Below, in pieces: positions 20,386 to 30,264 of a stretch of 64,000 nt of DNA. A program made the position numbers and the translations under genes. This stretch comes from Exobasidium rhododendri (taxonomy: Eukaryota; Basidiomycota; Exobasidiomycetes; Exobasidiales; Exobasidiaceae), in the NCBI GenBank assembly GCA_026210745.1, contig CP110630.1, positions 4,898,001-4,962,000 of the forward strand, given 5' to 3'. How positions within the stretch are numbered: position 1 is the first letter of the stretch; every line of letters starts with the position of its first letter. The notes under the pieces are model-generated. The model did not search any database. It saw only the letters and a program-made list of their open reading frames with translations, and had not been told where the DNA came from.

Positions 20386-23263
20386 ATGCCGCCTCGTAGA
20401 AACCACGAAGAGCTGGGAGGAGGAGCGGGAGAAGAAGATGAGGCGCCCAGGCCACGCAGGATCCGTTTGAACATGCCTAGTGCCAGTAACAGTGGTCCTT
20501 CCTCTGCCAGACAGACTGATGAAAGTGATGTCGATATGGCATCAGAAGTGGAGCCAGCAGACAGATCTGGCGCAGCTCGAGTGCAGAGGATGGGAGACGG
20601 TGACGAGTCTGATGACATGGATGAGATTGAACCAGAGCGAGATTTTACAGAGCTACAGCTCAAGCCCGATCATGCCTCCAGACCGCTGTGGATCTCTCCG
20701 AATGACATGACGATCACGTTGGAAGGGTTCAGTCCGATTGCTGAGCAAGCGCAGGATTTCTTGGTAGCCATTGCCGAGCCGGTCAGCCGGTAAGTCGGTT
20801 TGTGTGTGTGAGTTGGGAGTCCCATCCTTTAGACATTGATGGCTAAAACCCTGCCCCTTCCTGTAGTCCTGCCTTCATCCACGAATATCGACTGACACCC
20901 TACTCGCTGTACGCTGCCGTCTCTGTCGGTCTCAATCCCTCCGATATCATCGAAGTCTTGAATCGACTGTCCAAGTCGCCAATCCCTCAGAGCGTCCACG
21001 ACTTTATCATTAACAGCACAGTGTCGTTTGGAAAGATCAAGCTCGTTCTCAAGCAGAACAAATATTTTGTCGAAAGTGGGCATCCGGACATCTTGCGAAC
21101 ACTTCTGCAAGACGATGTGATAGGGAAGGCAAGAGTCAAAGATGTCGAAAGCTCTGGTGCCGGAAAGAGGCTCGAAGTGATCGGAAGCACCTACGCCCCT
21201 ACCAAGGGCAACCTGATCATCCCAGGCACAGAGAGTGCCGCAAGAGCTCGTCAGCAGCAGCAGCAACAGCAGGCGGGGGGGACGGGTCAGAGCGCGACAA
21301 CTGTACCTGACCGACCTGGGTCTGTTCGACCAGCGCCACTGAATGCAAACTCGTCAGGGACAGGTCCTGCTCCAGAGAATGCGGGGGCTGCGCGGCGTGA
21401 AGCAGAGGCTGATCTTTTCGATGCTATCATCGGAGTTGATGAGACTGACGAGGCAGGAAATGATGAAGACGATGTAGTTCACAGCTTTGAAATTCAAGAG
21501 TCACACATCGAAGATGTCAAGAAACGATGTCAAGATCTTCAGTATCCCATGCTGGAAGAGTACGACTTTCGAAATGACACACTGAACCCGGATCTCGACA
21601 TCGATTTGCGACCTATCACGCATATCAGACCTTACCAAGAAAAGAGTCTTAGCAAGATGTTTGGTAATGGTCGAGCGAGGAGTGGCATCATCGTCTTGCC
21701 TTGTGGGGCTGGAAAGACGCTTGTAGGGATCACAGCTGCATGTACTATCAAGAAGGGCTGCCTTGTCTTGTGCACCAGTTCAGTCAGTGTCATGCAATGG
21801 AGGCAGCAATTTCTGCAATGGTCCAACATCCAGGAGAACCAGATCTCGGTCTTTACCGCGGAATCAAAGGAGAAGGTGAGTGATTGAACTTGCCTGATGT
21901 GAGCGGTGGTGTGAAGAGACACACTCTAACGCCGAGCTTATGAACAGTTTTCTGGACCCGCGGGAATCGTAGTGTCGACCTACTCCATGGTAGCCAACAC
22001 TGGGAAGCGTTCACATTCCTCGCAAAAGATGATGAACTTTCTCGAACAACGAGAGTGGGGTTTCGTCTTGCTAGATGAAGTCCACGTCGTTCCTGCCGCC
22101 ATGTTTCGAAGGGTTCTCACAAGGATCAAGGCACACAGTAAGCTTGGCCTCACTGCCACGCTGGTTCGTGAAGATGAAAAGATTGACGAGCTGAATTTTC
22201 TCGTCGGGCCAAAGTTGTACGAAGCCAACTGGATGGACTTGGCGGCAAAAGGACACATTGCTACTGTCCAGTGCGCCGAAGTGTGGTGTCCCATGACGCC
22301 TGAGTTTTACCGAGAATATCTGCATGAAAGGTCAAGGAAGCGAGCATTGCTGTGCAGCATGAATCCGAACAAGTTTCAGGCTTGTCAGTTCCTGATCGAC
22401 TATCACGAAAAGCGAGGCGACAAGATCATTGTCTTTTCAGACAACGTCCACACTCTAAGAGCCTACTCCATGAAGCTAAGCAAACCTTTCATCGATGGGC
22501 AGATTGCGCAACAAGAGCGAATGAGAATCTTGAATCACTTCCAGCACAACCCCTTGGTGAATACGATCTTCTTGTCAAAGGTAGGAGACACATCGATTGA
22601 TCTACCGGAAGCCACCTGCTTGATACAGATCTCCAGCCACTTTGGATCGAGAAGGCAAGAGGCGCAAAGACTGGGACGGATTTTGCGAGCCAAGAGACGT
22701 AATGACGAAGGTTTCAACGCCTTCTTCTACTCGCTCGTCAGCAAGGATACCACGGAGATGTACTACAGTACCAAAAGACAGCAATTCTTGGTCGATCAAG
22801 GGTACAGTTTCAAAGTTATTACCGATCTGAAGGGTATGTCGGACATGCCTGAACTAATCTACAAGTCAAAGAGTGAACAGATCGAACTTCTGTCCAGTGT
22901 TCTCATCTTGGGCGATGATGCCGCTGATGTGGGAACGGACTTGGTGGGAGGAGAGTGGGCTGACGATGTGCGAATGGGAGTCAATGCGACTGATCGTAAG
23001 ATGTTTGGGAGTGCGATGCCAAAAGCGTCCCGAACAACGGGAAGCCTGAACGCGCTCTCAGGAGCAGAGCATATGAGCTACATAGTGAGCAGTGTCGTTT
23101 ACATCCCTTACTTGCAGCATGATCTTCTGACCTTTGCCTCCACACCTTTTCGCAGGAACGTAATCGATCGCAGAACAAGAATTTGAGCAGAGACCGACAC
23201 TCGCTGTTCAAGAAGAAGGACGCCTCGAGGAGTAGATTGGCGAAGGAGGCATCACAGCAGTAA
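20386..23263 (+). CDS. SSL2: TFIIH DNA helicase/translocase XPB (Ssl2/Rad25)
   Basis: Exons 20386-20789, 20867-21875, 21948-23084 and 23156-23263 give 885 residues (yeast Ssl2 843). The N-terminal damage-recognition part has [16 protein letters not shown] and [17 protein letters not shown]. Walker A is PCGAGKT (415-419), the DEVH box is at 514-517, and [13 protein letters not shown] includes the XPB-specific RED motif. Helicase motifs V and VI read [16 protein letters not shown] and [12 protein letters not shown]. The tail [20 protein letters not shown] resembles the Ssl2 end and needs the last intron. XPB is the ATP-driven translocase of TFIIH that opens promoters for RNA polymerase II and acts in nucleotide excision repair. 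An in-frame ATG at 20287 with A at -3 would add 33 residues of unlike composition; I prefer [11 protein letters not shown] poly-Gln run is encoded near 21252-21273. Confidence 0.95.
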
Positions 23264-23371
23264 CGCCGTTTCGGGGGGAAAGGATCTTTGAAGACATGAC
23301 GGCGACACTTTGTAACGACACTTGTAAAGGACATCTCCGAATTGTCAGACCACAGGCTGACAAGGATCGCA

Positions 23372-24858
23372 TCACGTCGGGAAGAAGCTTTGCTGTGCAT
23401 CACTTTGTGCTTCTGCTGATTTGTCGAAGAAGTGTAGGCCTGCACATGGCCAGTGTGAGGAAGGAAATCCACCACCCTCGCCCCAACATTCTCCTCTCTG
23501 CGGCACTCACCTCCTAGGACGCCGAGAGACACAAATCCCAGAGTGACAGCAAGCCAGATCAAGACCCAACCTGCGCACTGCTTCGTCAGTCATGAGAGGG
23601 CGATGTGAGAAAGGGCAGAAAGCACGTACCCTGGCTTGTCGGTCCACTCATCCTTGCAAAGAGCGCCGCATCCGACTCATTTTCCTTCCGAAAGAGAAAG
23701 TCGTCGAGAGCGTCCCATAACACGAAGAACGCACACATCTGCATACAGGCCTGTCAGCGTGGAACTGGAATGAGGTGGCGATTCATGTCAATTGCACTCA
23801 CCACCCCGATGAAGAGAATGTAGTAGCGCAAGTAGGCTGCTTTCTCGACTGTATTCGGCCAGAGGAGGAACCCCCTAAAGGTCAACATGCTGTGTGTCTC
23901 CCCTATTCTCACTTCTTCCCCATCGATCGCACTCTGGCAACTTCAAGAGACTCACTGAACCACAGACCAACGCTTACACCTACGCAAGCTACCATCCGAA
24001 TCCTTGCCCACGTCCTCCCGAACCAGAAGCAAACGACGAAAAGTGGGAAAAGAGAGAGGGAGGTGATCTTACTGGCAGAAGTGTCGAAACTGGACATGAT
24101 CATGACAGAACCGGTCAAGATCGATGTTGTATAGCCTGCTACTAGGATGATATGAGGTTGGCCACCAGTCATGCCGGAGATCGCACCCTTGTCTGGATCG
24201 ATTGTGATGCTATGAAGGAAAGTAGGTCAGGAGAAGTGAGCAATCCGGGAAGGATTCTTTGCAATAAGGAGAGGATCTCTAGAATTCACGAGTAGACATT
24301 TGCTCCAGTAAGGACAGCCGCTGACGATTGAGAATGATGGGGTAAGAAAGGCGTGAGTCCGAAAGTCGCACTTTTGTATCGCTCGTTTGTCCCCCCCCCT
24401 CCAAGCGACTTACCCAGGATATGCCCGCTTTCGTGGATGAGATTGATGAGCATCTTCCAAGGATGCAATATTATGCGAAGCAAGCACATGTTCCAGCTTA
24501 CCAGAATACATATCACCATGACCGCTGCAATCCAGATCGTCTTGACCTGTTCGCTGTTGGGATGTGCGATACCGCCAGTGTGGAGCGAGGGGCGCATGGA
24601 GGACGCTGAAATAGAAGAAGACGGTACGTTCACTGTGATAGTGGGTGTGGGCATGGTAGATGTTTTCGACATTTGAGTTGCTCCTATAGACGAAGTGACA
24701 AAGGAGAATGTTGGCAAAGAATTTGGGGTCGGAATGGACGATGGTAAAGGAGTGGCAGTAATAGTGACATATACGGTGGCAGTGATAGTGGCCGAGAGAA
24801 TGGAGGCCGCTTCAGAGCTTGCGGATACAGAAGTGGTCAGGGTAGAGATGCTCGCCAT
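23372..24858 (-). CDS. Peptidase M50B-like membrane metalloprotease
   Basis: Seven exons on the minus strand (24858-24414, 24320-24290, 24209-23956, 23902-23802, 23738-23630, 23570-23511, 23439-23372) splice in consistent phases to 355 residues. The N-terminal about 100 residues are Ser/Thr/Pro-rich and probably luminal or extracellular. TM1 follows (IWIAAVMVICILVSWNMCLL), then the zinc motif LIHESGHILAAVLTGANVYS, rebuilt only by joining exons 1-3, and ITIDPDKGAISGMTGGQPH. More membrane segments follow, then MCAFFVLWDALDDFLFRKEN and ESDAALFARMSGPTSQG, typical of the fungal/plant M50B-like family. The HExxH here is HESGH. The substrate is unknown; M50 relatives are site-2 intramembrane proteases. 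Exon 2 is only 31 nt. The gene converges on XPB, with 108 bp between stop codons. Confidence 0.85.
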
Positions 24859-25207
24859 GATTTGAGATGATCTTCTCGATCCCCCTTTCCCTTCGACGGT
24901 GAAGGGAAGGAGGCGACCTGCCAGCGAAAGGTCAACGTGGATCGGTGTTGCACTTGTGACACGACGAGAGACAAGGGAGAATCGACAAACTTGGCCGGGT
25001 GAAAGATACGAAGGGAGCAATCGAGTAGCGTACTTTACTCTAGAACAGACTCGCCAAGTGGCAGTGATCAAGCGCCCTCCTATGAATGGCAGGCGAGAGC
25101 AGATATGCAATGATGGTATGATGAGAAGGTAACAAGGTTTGTATGCGTACAAGGGAAAAATCCTCACTCGTTCAGGCAGCCAGTCTTTGACTACTGCCCA
25201 ACGCCCC
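24859..25207. other. Intergenic: M50B-like promoter and Whi5/Nrm1-like 3' flank
   Basis: About 350 bp between two minus-strand genes. The frame upstream of 24858 stays open to 25320 by chance but lacks family features. No other element recognised. Confidence 0.45.
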
Positions 25208-26103
25208 TCACTGCCTTTCCACGACTTGTGCAGCCCCGCCGCCCGGGGCAGTGCCAATCTTGCTCCAAAAGTCGGCGTAGCTTCTTCCCTTGTTGTTGAC
25301 TCCTGTGCCTTTCCCATCAAGGCCGATCGTTGGACTCTTCTGTTGATGGTTCATCAGGCCAGAAGAGAAAGAGGGGTTGGCTGAAAAGCTCTCCATCTCT
25401 GCCTGGACGGGGAAGGTGCCGCCAGAAGCAGGTGGAGTCATCAATCCAACACCGAAGACATCAGCGTCCTGGTTGGAAGGTTGATTCCGGCTGCTCAGAA
25501 AGGTGTTGGAAGCGACGCCTCTTGACTGTGCTTTTGGTGTCGTTGGTATGCTAGTCTTTCGAGTCGTGGAGGGGGACACAGGGCGGCCGGAGGAGGAGGT
25601 GGAGGGGGCGGTAGCAGTGTTTGAGGGACCTGGCATGCTAGTAGAGGCAGCACCCTTTCGATGTCTATAGTACAGGTTCTCAACCTCGGACAAGCTCTGC
25701 TTTGACTGAAGAGTAAGTACCACAGCCATGGTCAGAGTCAGGATCCAACCGACTACCTAGCCCATGAGATCTCACCCAACCGTGCTCGACCTTGAAGGTG
25801 GCGTACTGAAGCCTGGTCGTCAGTTGTTTGGAGAGCTGCAAAAAGTAAGCGACCACGGGATAAGTCTTCCATTTATCATGAATGTCTTCTCTTCTCAACA
25901 ATCTGACTCACTGCTAGTATCTTCGCTCGTTGTGCCGCTTGTTGTCTTCTGTTCTGCGTGGATGACTTGATGGGGGTGCTGCTGCTGGCTGCCATCAATG
26001 ACTTTGCTGGTGACAATGGCATGCTTGCATACTGATCTGCGGATGGCATTGCAAGCATCTCGGTAGGAGCATACAACTCTGTTTGTTCACGGGCGTCGGA
26101 CAT
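25208..26103 (-). CDS. G1/S transcriptional repressor of the Whi5/Nrm1 family
   Basis: Exons 26103-25912, 25835-25776 and 25705-25208 are all phase 0 and give 249 residues. The conserved GTB-type motif is built across both introns: LSKQLTTRLQYATFKVEHGW on exon 2, then SKQSLSEVENLYYRH at the start of exon 3, preceded by RRQQAAQRAKILA at the end of exon 1. Whi5/Nrm1 proteins use this motif to bind SBF/MBF and restrain G1/S transcription; CDK phosphorylation releases Whi5. The C-terminal half is Ser/Thr/Pro-rich with several SP/TP sites (GRPVSPSTTRK, LMTPPASGG), consistent with CDK control. The N-terminus has MPLSPAKSL. Assignment to Whi5 rather than Nrm1 cannot be made from the sequence. The tail YADFWSKIGTAPGGG is short and without known domain. 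Confidence 0.75.
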
Positions 26104-26658
26104 GGTATGAAAGTTCCAGGTGCGTAGAGAAGAGCAGCAGGAATGACAGAGGAGCGTCTGTGCGAGAGGTGTTGTTGTTGTTATTCTCTGCTGGCGTCTG
26201 GACGATACGGCTACTGCCTTGTCTGTCTAATCCACGAAGCTGAAACAGGTATCGTATCCTCGATGACCTTCTTCCGCAACCCTAGACGGCCGTTTGTAGT
26301 GTCGACACGAGGAAGGGCCAATTGAATTCCTCGCGAGAAAGGGGAAGGGGAGGGTGTTGTTCTATGGCGTTTTAGCTAGCCTCTGTTCTGATTATGCTCG
26401 GATCGACAATTCTCCCCAAACGCCACTTACTACTAACGCCCTCTCTCATGCAACGAAAAAACATCGCCCAAGGACCGCTCGCGCCCGTCACGTGTTCCGC
26501 GCCTTTTTTTTTCACAACAGAAATCGATCTTCTCGCGCCTGTCAAGGCTCAGCTCAAGTCGCAGGGTAATGAGCGGTCGTTGGTAAAGGGGAAAAAGAAA
26601 GGGTGGAATCAGAAATCAAGTACCTTACCACTATAGAAATTCTTCACTCATCGTAAAG
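26104..26658. other. Divergent promoter between Whi5/Nrm1-like gene and ADE17
   Basis: About 555 bp. It contains a T-run at 26503-26511 and a GTCACGTG core at 26487-26494, both within 175 bp of the ADE17 start. No other gene seen. Confidence 0.5.
26489..26494. promoter_or_regulatory. CACGTG E-box upstream of ADE17
   Basis: Palindromic CACGTG preceded by GT, the bHLH core bound by Pho4/Cbf1-type factors, about 165 bp before the ADE17 ATG. A single hexamer is weak evidence; its placement in a shared promoter means it could serve either gene. Confidence 0.3.
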
Positions 26659-28532
26659 ATGGCCGCACAAGCAAGACCGACTGCAATCTTGTCTGTCTAT
26701 GACAAGACAGGACTTCTAGAGCTGGCCAAGGGTCTAGCTGCTAAAGGCGTGCGATTGTTAGGAAGCGGTGGAACGGCAAAGATGGTGCGAGAGGCGGGCA
26801 TCGAGATCGGAGACGTTTCCGACATCACAAAGGCTCCAGAGATGCTGGGAGGACGAGTCAAGACCTTGCACCCAGCTGTGCATGGAGGCATCTTAGCTCA
26901 ATTGAGTAAGGAGTCTGATATCAAGGACCTGGACGCCCAATCGTACGAGCCAATCAGTATCGTCGTGTGCAATCTATACCCCTTCGAGGAGACGATTGCC
27001 AAGGATCCGGTTCCTTCAGTGGCTCAAGCAGTAGAGGAAGTCGACATTGGTGGTGTCACATTGCTCCGTGCTGCAGCAAAGAATCACGAGCGAGTCTGGG
27101 TGTTGAGCGATCCTAAGGACTACGACAGCTTCCTGAAGAACTTTGCAGCAGGCGGCACGGAAGCACAAAATCACCGCAATTTGCTAGCACTAAAGGCATT
27201 CAGTCATACTGCTCATTACGATAGTGCTATCAGTGACTACTTTCGAAAGCAATACGCTTCCACCCAATCGTCTAGTGGTCTTGTGCAGCAGATGCCTCTT
27301 CGATACGGCGCCAACCCACACCAGAAGCCAGCTCAGGCTTTTGTCACTGAAGGAGAGATGCCAGTCAAAGGTGAGACGAAGTGTGTAATCGGTCCTTGGA
27401 GATATTTCTTGCTGACGATCGCCCTGCAGCTCTCTCTGGTTCACCTGGCTACATCAACCTCTTGGACAGTCTCAACGCCTTTGCTCTTGTCAAGGAACTG
27501 GCAGAAGCTACAGGATTGTGCGCTGCTGCTTCCTTCAAGCATGTATCGCCCGCCGGTGCAGCCGTAGCTGTTCCTTTGACAAAGATAGAAGCACGGGCAT
27601 TCTTCGTGGATGATCTGAATGAGTTGAGCCCTTTAGCATGTGCATACGCCCGAGCTAGAGGTGCTGATCGAATGAGTAGCTTCGGAGACATCATCGCATT
27701 GAGCCACAAGTGTGATTATCAGACTGCACGAATCATCGGAAGGGAAGTAAGTGATGGTGTCATTGCTCCGGACTACGAATCTGAAGCATTGGAAGTCCTG
27801 AAGAAGAAGAAAGGAGGAAAATACTGCGTACTACAGATGGATAGCAAGTATGAGCCTCCCTTGATGGAGACCCGACAAGTGTACGGGATCTCACTTCAAC
27901 AGAGACGAAACGACGTCAAGATCGAAAAGTCGCTCTTCACGGAGATCGTGACAGAGAAGAAGGAAGTGAGCGAGCAAGCCAGTCTGGATATGGTCGTCGC
28001 TACCTTAGCCCTCAAGTACACACAATCGAACAGCGTCTGTTACGCTCTCAACGGACAGATTGTCGGACTCGGAGCTGGACAACAGAGTCGCATCCATTGC
28101 ACTCGACTTGCAGGAAGGAAGACGGACAATTGGTGGATGAGGCAACATCCACGAGTCCTTTCGCTTCCTTTCAAAGCAGGCACCAAGCGTCCTGAGAAGT
28201 CTAATGCCATCGACTTGTTCGTGGAAGGCACTTTAGAAGGCGAAGGCTTGAAGGACACTCAAGAGAGAAAGGACTGGGAAGCCGCTTTTGAAAACGTACC
28301 TTCCGCCTTGACCGAGCAAGAAAGGGCGGAACATATGAGCCAATTGAAGGGCGTAGTCTGTGCCAGTGATGCCTTTTTCCCCTTTGGAGACAATGTGGAA
28401 GAAGCGAACCGACATGGAGCAACCTATCTAGCTGCACCAGGTGGAAGTGTTCGAGATGGAGACTGCGTCAAGGTAGCCGATCGTCATGGAATGGTCTTTG
28501 TACGAACACATTTGCGTCTGTTCCACCATTAG
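26659..28532 (+). CDS. ADE17: Bifunctional AICAR transformylase/IMP cyclohydrolase
   Basis: Exons 26659-27370 and 27430-28532 join in phase 1 to 604 residues (yeast Ade16/17 about 590). It catalyses the last two steps of de novo IMP synthesis: formylation of AICAR by 10-formyl-THF, and ring closure. The N-terminal cyclohydrolase (MGS-like) domain has [27 protein letters not shown] and [16 protein letters not shown]. The transformylase part has [28 protein letters not shown] with the catalytic Lys-His pair, [32 protein letters not shown] and the ending RTHLRLFHH. The intron falls between the N-terminal two fifths and the rest. The protein is cytosolic. It diverges from the Whi5/Nrm1-like gene with a CACGTG element between them. 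Confidence 0.96.
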
Positions 28533-30264
28533 ATTGATTGCTTCCTTCTCGCAGCATGCGGGAGGGGCCATGAAATACAATAAGTCCTTTTCCGTCTTGT
28601 CAGCGTGTTTCCCTCTCAGCGTTGGATGAAACGGAGAGATCTCCGTCTTTCTTCTAGCGTCGCCATAGATCATTAGGCTCCGTGTTGAGAAGTTGATTAA
28701 AAAAGACTCTGGAAGCAAAGATTGACTCTGAACCCTGCCTGCCTACGGGCGAAACGTGGAGCAAGTCGGAGCATGACTTCTTAGCTCTACTGAGATGTGA
28801 ATGAGACTAGAGGTGGGTAACTTCTTCCGCAGACACAGGAGCAATGGTCGGGCAGTGACACATCACCGGTGTCATCTGAGCAAGACTGCAGCATCCAGTG
28901 CAGCTCTTACTTCAACGCCCCTCTTGCTGCTCACCCCACTAGCAATCTAATCCGTTTTTCTTTAGCCTGCTTTTCCTTGGTACGTTCCACAAGATATGGA
29001 TATGTCGCTGTCTCTCGGTCCGGTGTGTCCGCTGCAATAGCAGGCAAGACCAAAGGTAAAGGCTAAAAAAGACATGCTCATTTTCAAATTCTAATCTTCC
29101 TTGCATCAGCGTGCTGTTCTTCCCATTAATACTCTTAGCGTGCGCGAAAGAGTCCGTTGGAACAAGGGACGTGTGTCAGTGGTAGCGTAATTTAACCTTT
29201 TATAGGGTCGATCTGAGGAAAAGGGAGAATTTGAGAATCGGCCGACCTCATTGAAAGGCGGGAACTGTCCACTACCGTCCTTGCTTCTATTCTAAAAATC
29301 TATCGCCGAGAGAAAGATAGCGGACGATTTTTTATTTGCTATGCATACAAATACGCGATGTGGGAGAGCGCGATTATCTCACTGCCTTCACATTGAAAGG
29401 CAGGTAGGGAGGGTCTCGAGGGACGTTGACCTACTACCACATCCGCGCTAACATCTTTCCTCTTCTTTTTACTTCTCTTTCGCTTCTTTCTTCTCACACT
29501 ATCGAGATGCCTCCAGCGAGAAATGCCATTTTCCACACAAAGCTTCCCCCGATGTCCCTTTTCTTAGCGCAGAGCACTATTCATTTCTTCTCTCTCTTTC
29601 CTCTATGCTGCGTCGAAGCTAGTGGTGCACGTATATTGGCATCCATGCATAATTTCACAGAGGCAGGCCATGCATGATAAAAAAGATAAAGGGAAGTGAT
29701 AGATAGGTAAAGATGCCTTTGTGGCTTCCTGTGAGTCATTCGAGCTTGTTTTGAGCTTGACTTTCCCCTTCTCGTCGTGAGGTGATCGGCGGGAGTGCAG
29801 TCCGTTCAAACGCATGGCGAGCAATGTGAGGATGGCCTTTCCGATTACGCTTAACCCAACGCCGCTTCGTCTGTAAGTACGGAATCATTGCCGATATTCG
29901 CTTCTCTTTCTCTTTAACTTTGGTGCTAACGTTGTCTGAGCTTCCCCTTTGTATCCGTTGCTTGCTAGTGTGAAACGTAGCGGGCTAGTCAGAAGAAGGG
30001 GCAGGAAGAGTGGGCAATCAGTCTTCCATCGGAGGCAACTCCCACCACATGAATGATAACAACCTTTATCTTTCAGTTCGATGGGAGGCCTACTGAAGAC
30101 TTAGAACGGTATAAGACTGGTCCTTCCATGAAGCATGTCTCGTCCGCCATCCCTTCCTTTCTGCACTGTTCTCTTCCTAATTTCCTCTCTATCTATCCCA
30201 TCCTCTTTCCTTCCTTCCTACGTCCTAGCCAGGCCGAATTTCTCCTTGCCCCTCCTTGCCCACG
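28533..30264. other. Long intergenic gap (about 1.7 kb) with an orphan promoter-like segment
   Basis: Upstream of the S53 peptidase and downstream of ADE17. No conserved ORF found. At 29190-29210 there is a TTTATAGG-like element, at 29257-29264 GGCGGGAA, and at about 29455-29508 a long C/T-rich tract directly before an ATG at 29509 that opens only 56 codons. This layout resembles the start of an expressed gene, but no protein domain follows. A TATA-like element of the S53 gene lies at 30110-30116. Confidence 0.45.
30110..30116 (+). promoter_or_regulatory. TATA-like element of the S53 peptidase gene
   Basis: TATAAGA about 150 bp before the ATG at 30265, followed by a pyrimidine-rich leader. 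Confidence 0.45.

Noticed and set aside
22981-23562. Long open frame extending the M50B-like gene antisense into XPB
   Set aside because: A GTGAGT..GCAG intron at 23440-23510 gives a short natural C-terminus; reading through yields Cys/Arg-rich sequence antisense to XPB exons.
24859-25320. N-terminal extension of the M50B-like frame upstream of 24858
   Set aside because: The extension has no domain, is Arg-rich and overlaps the 3' end of the Whi5/Nrm1-like gene; the ATG at 24858 gives a standard layout.
29150-29220. Possible tRNA-like A and B boxes
   Set aside because: The candidate boxes do not permit a cloverleaf with proper stems. No convincing tRNA was found in any gap.
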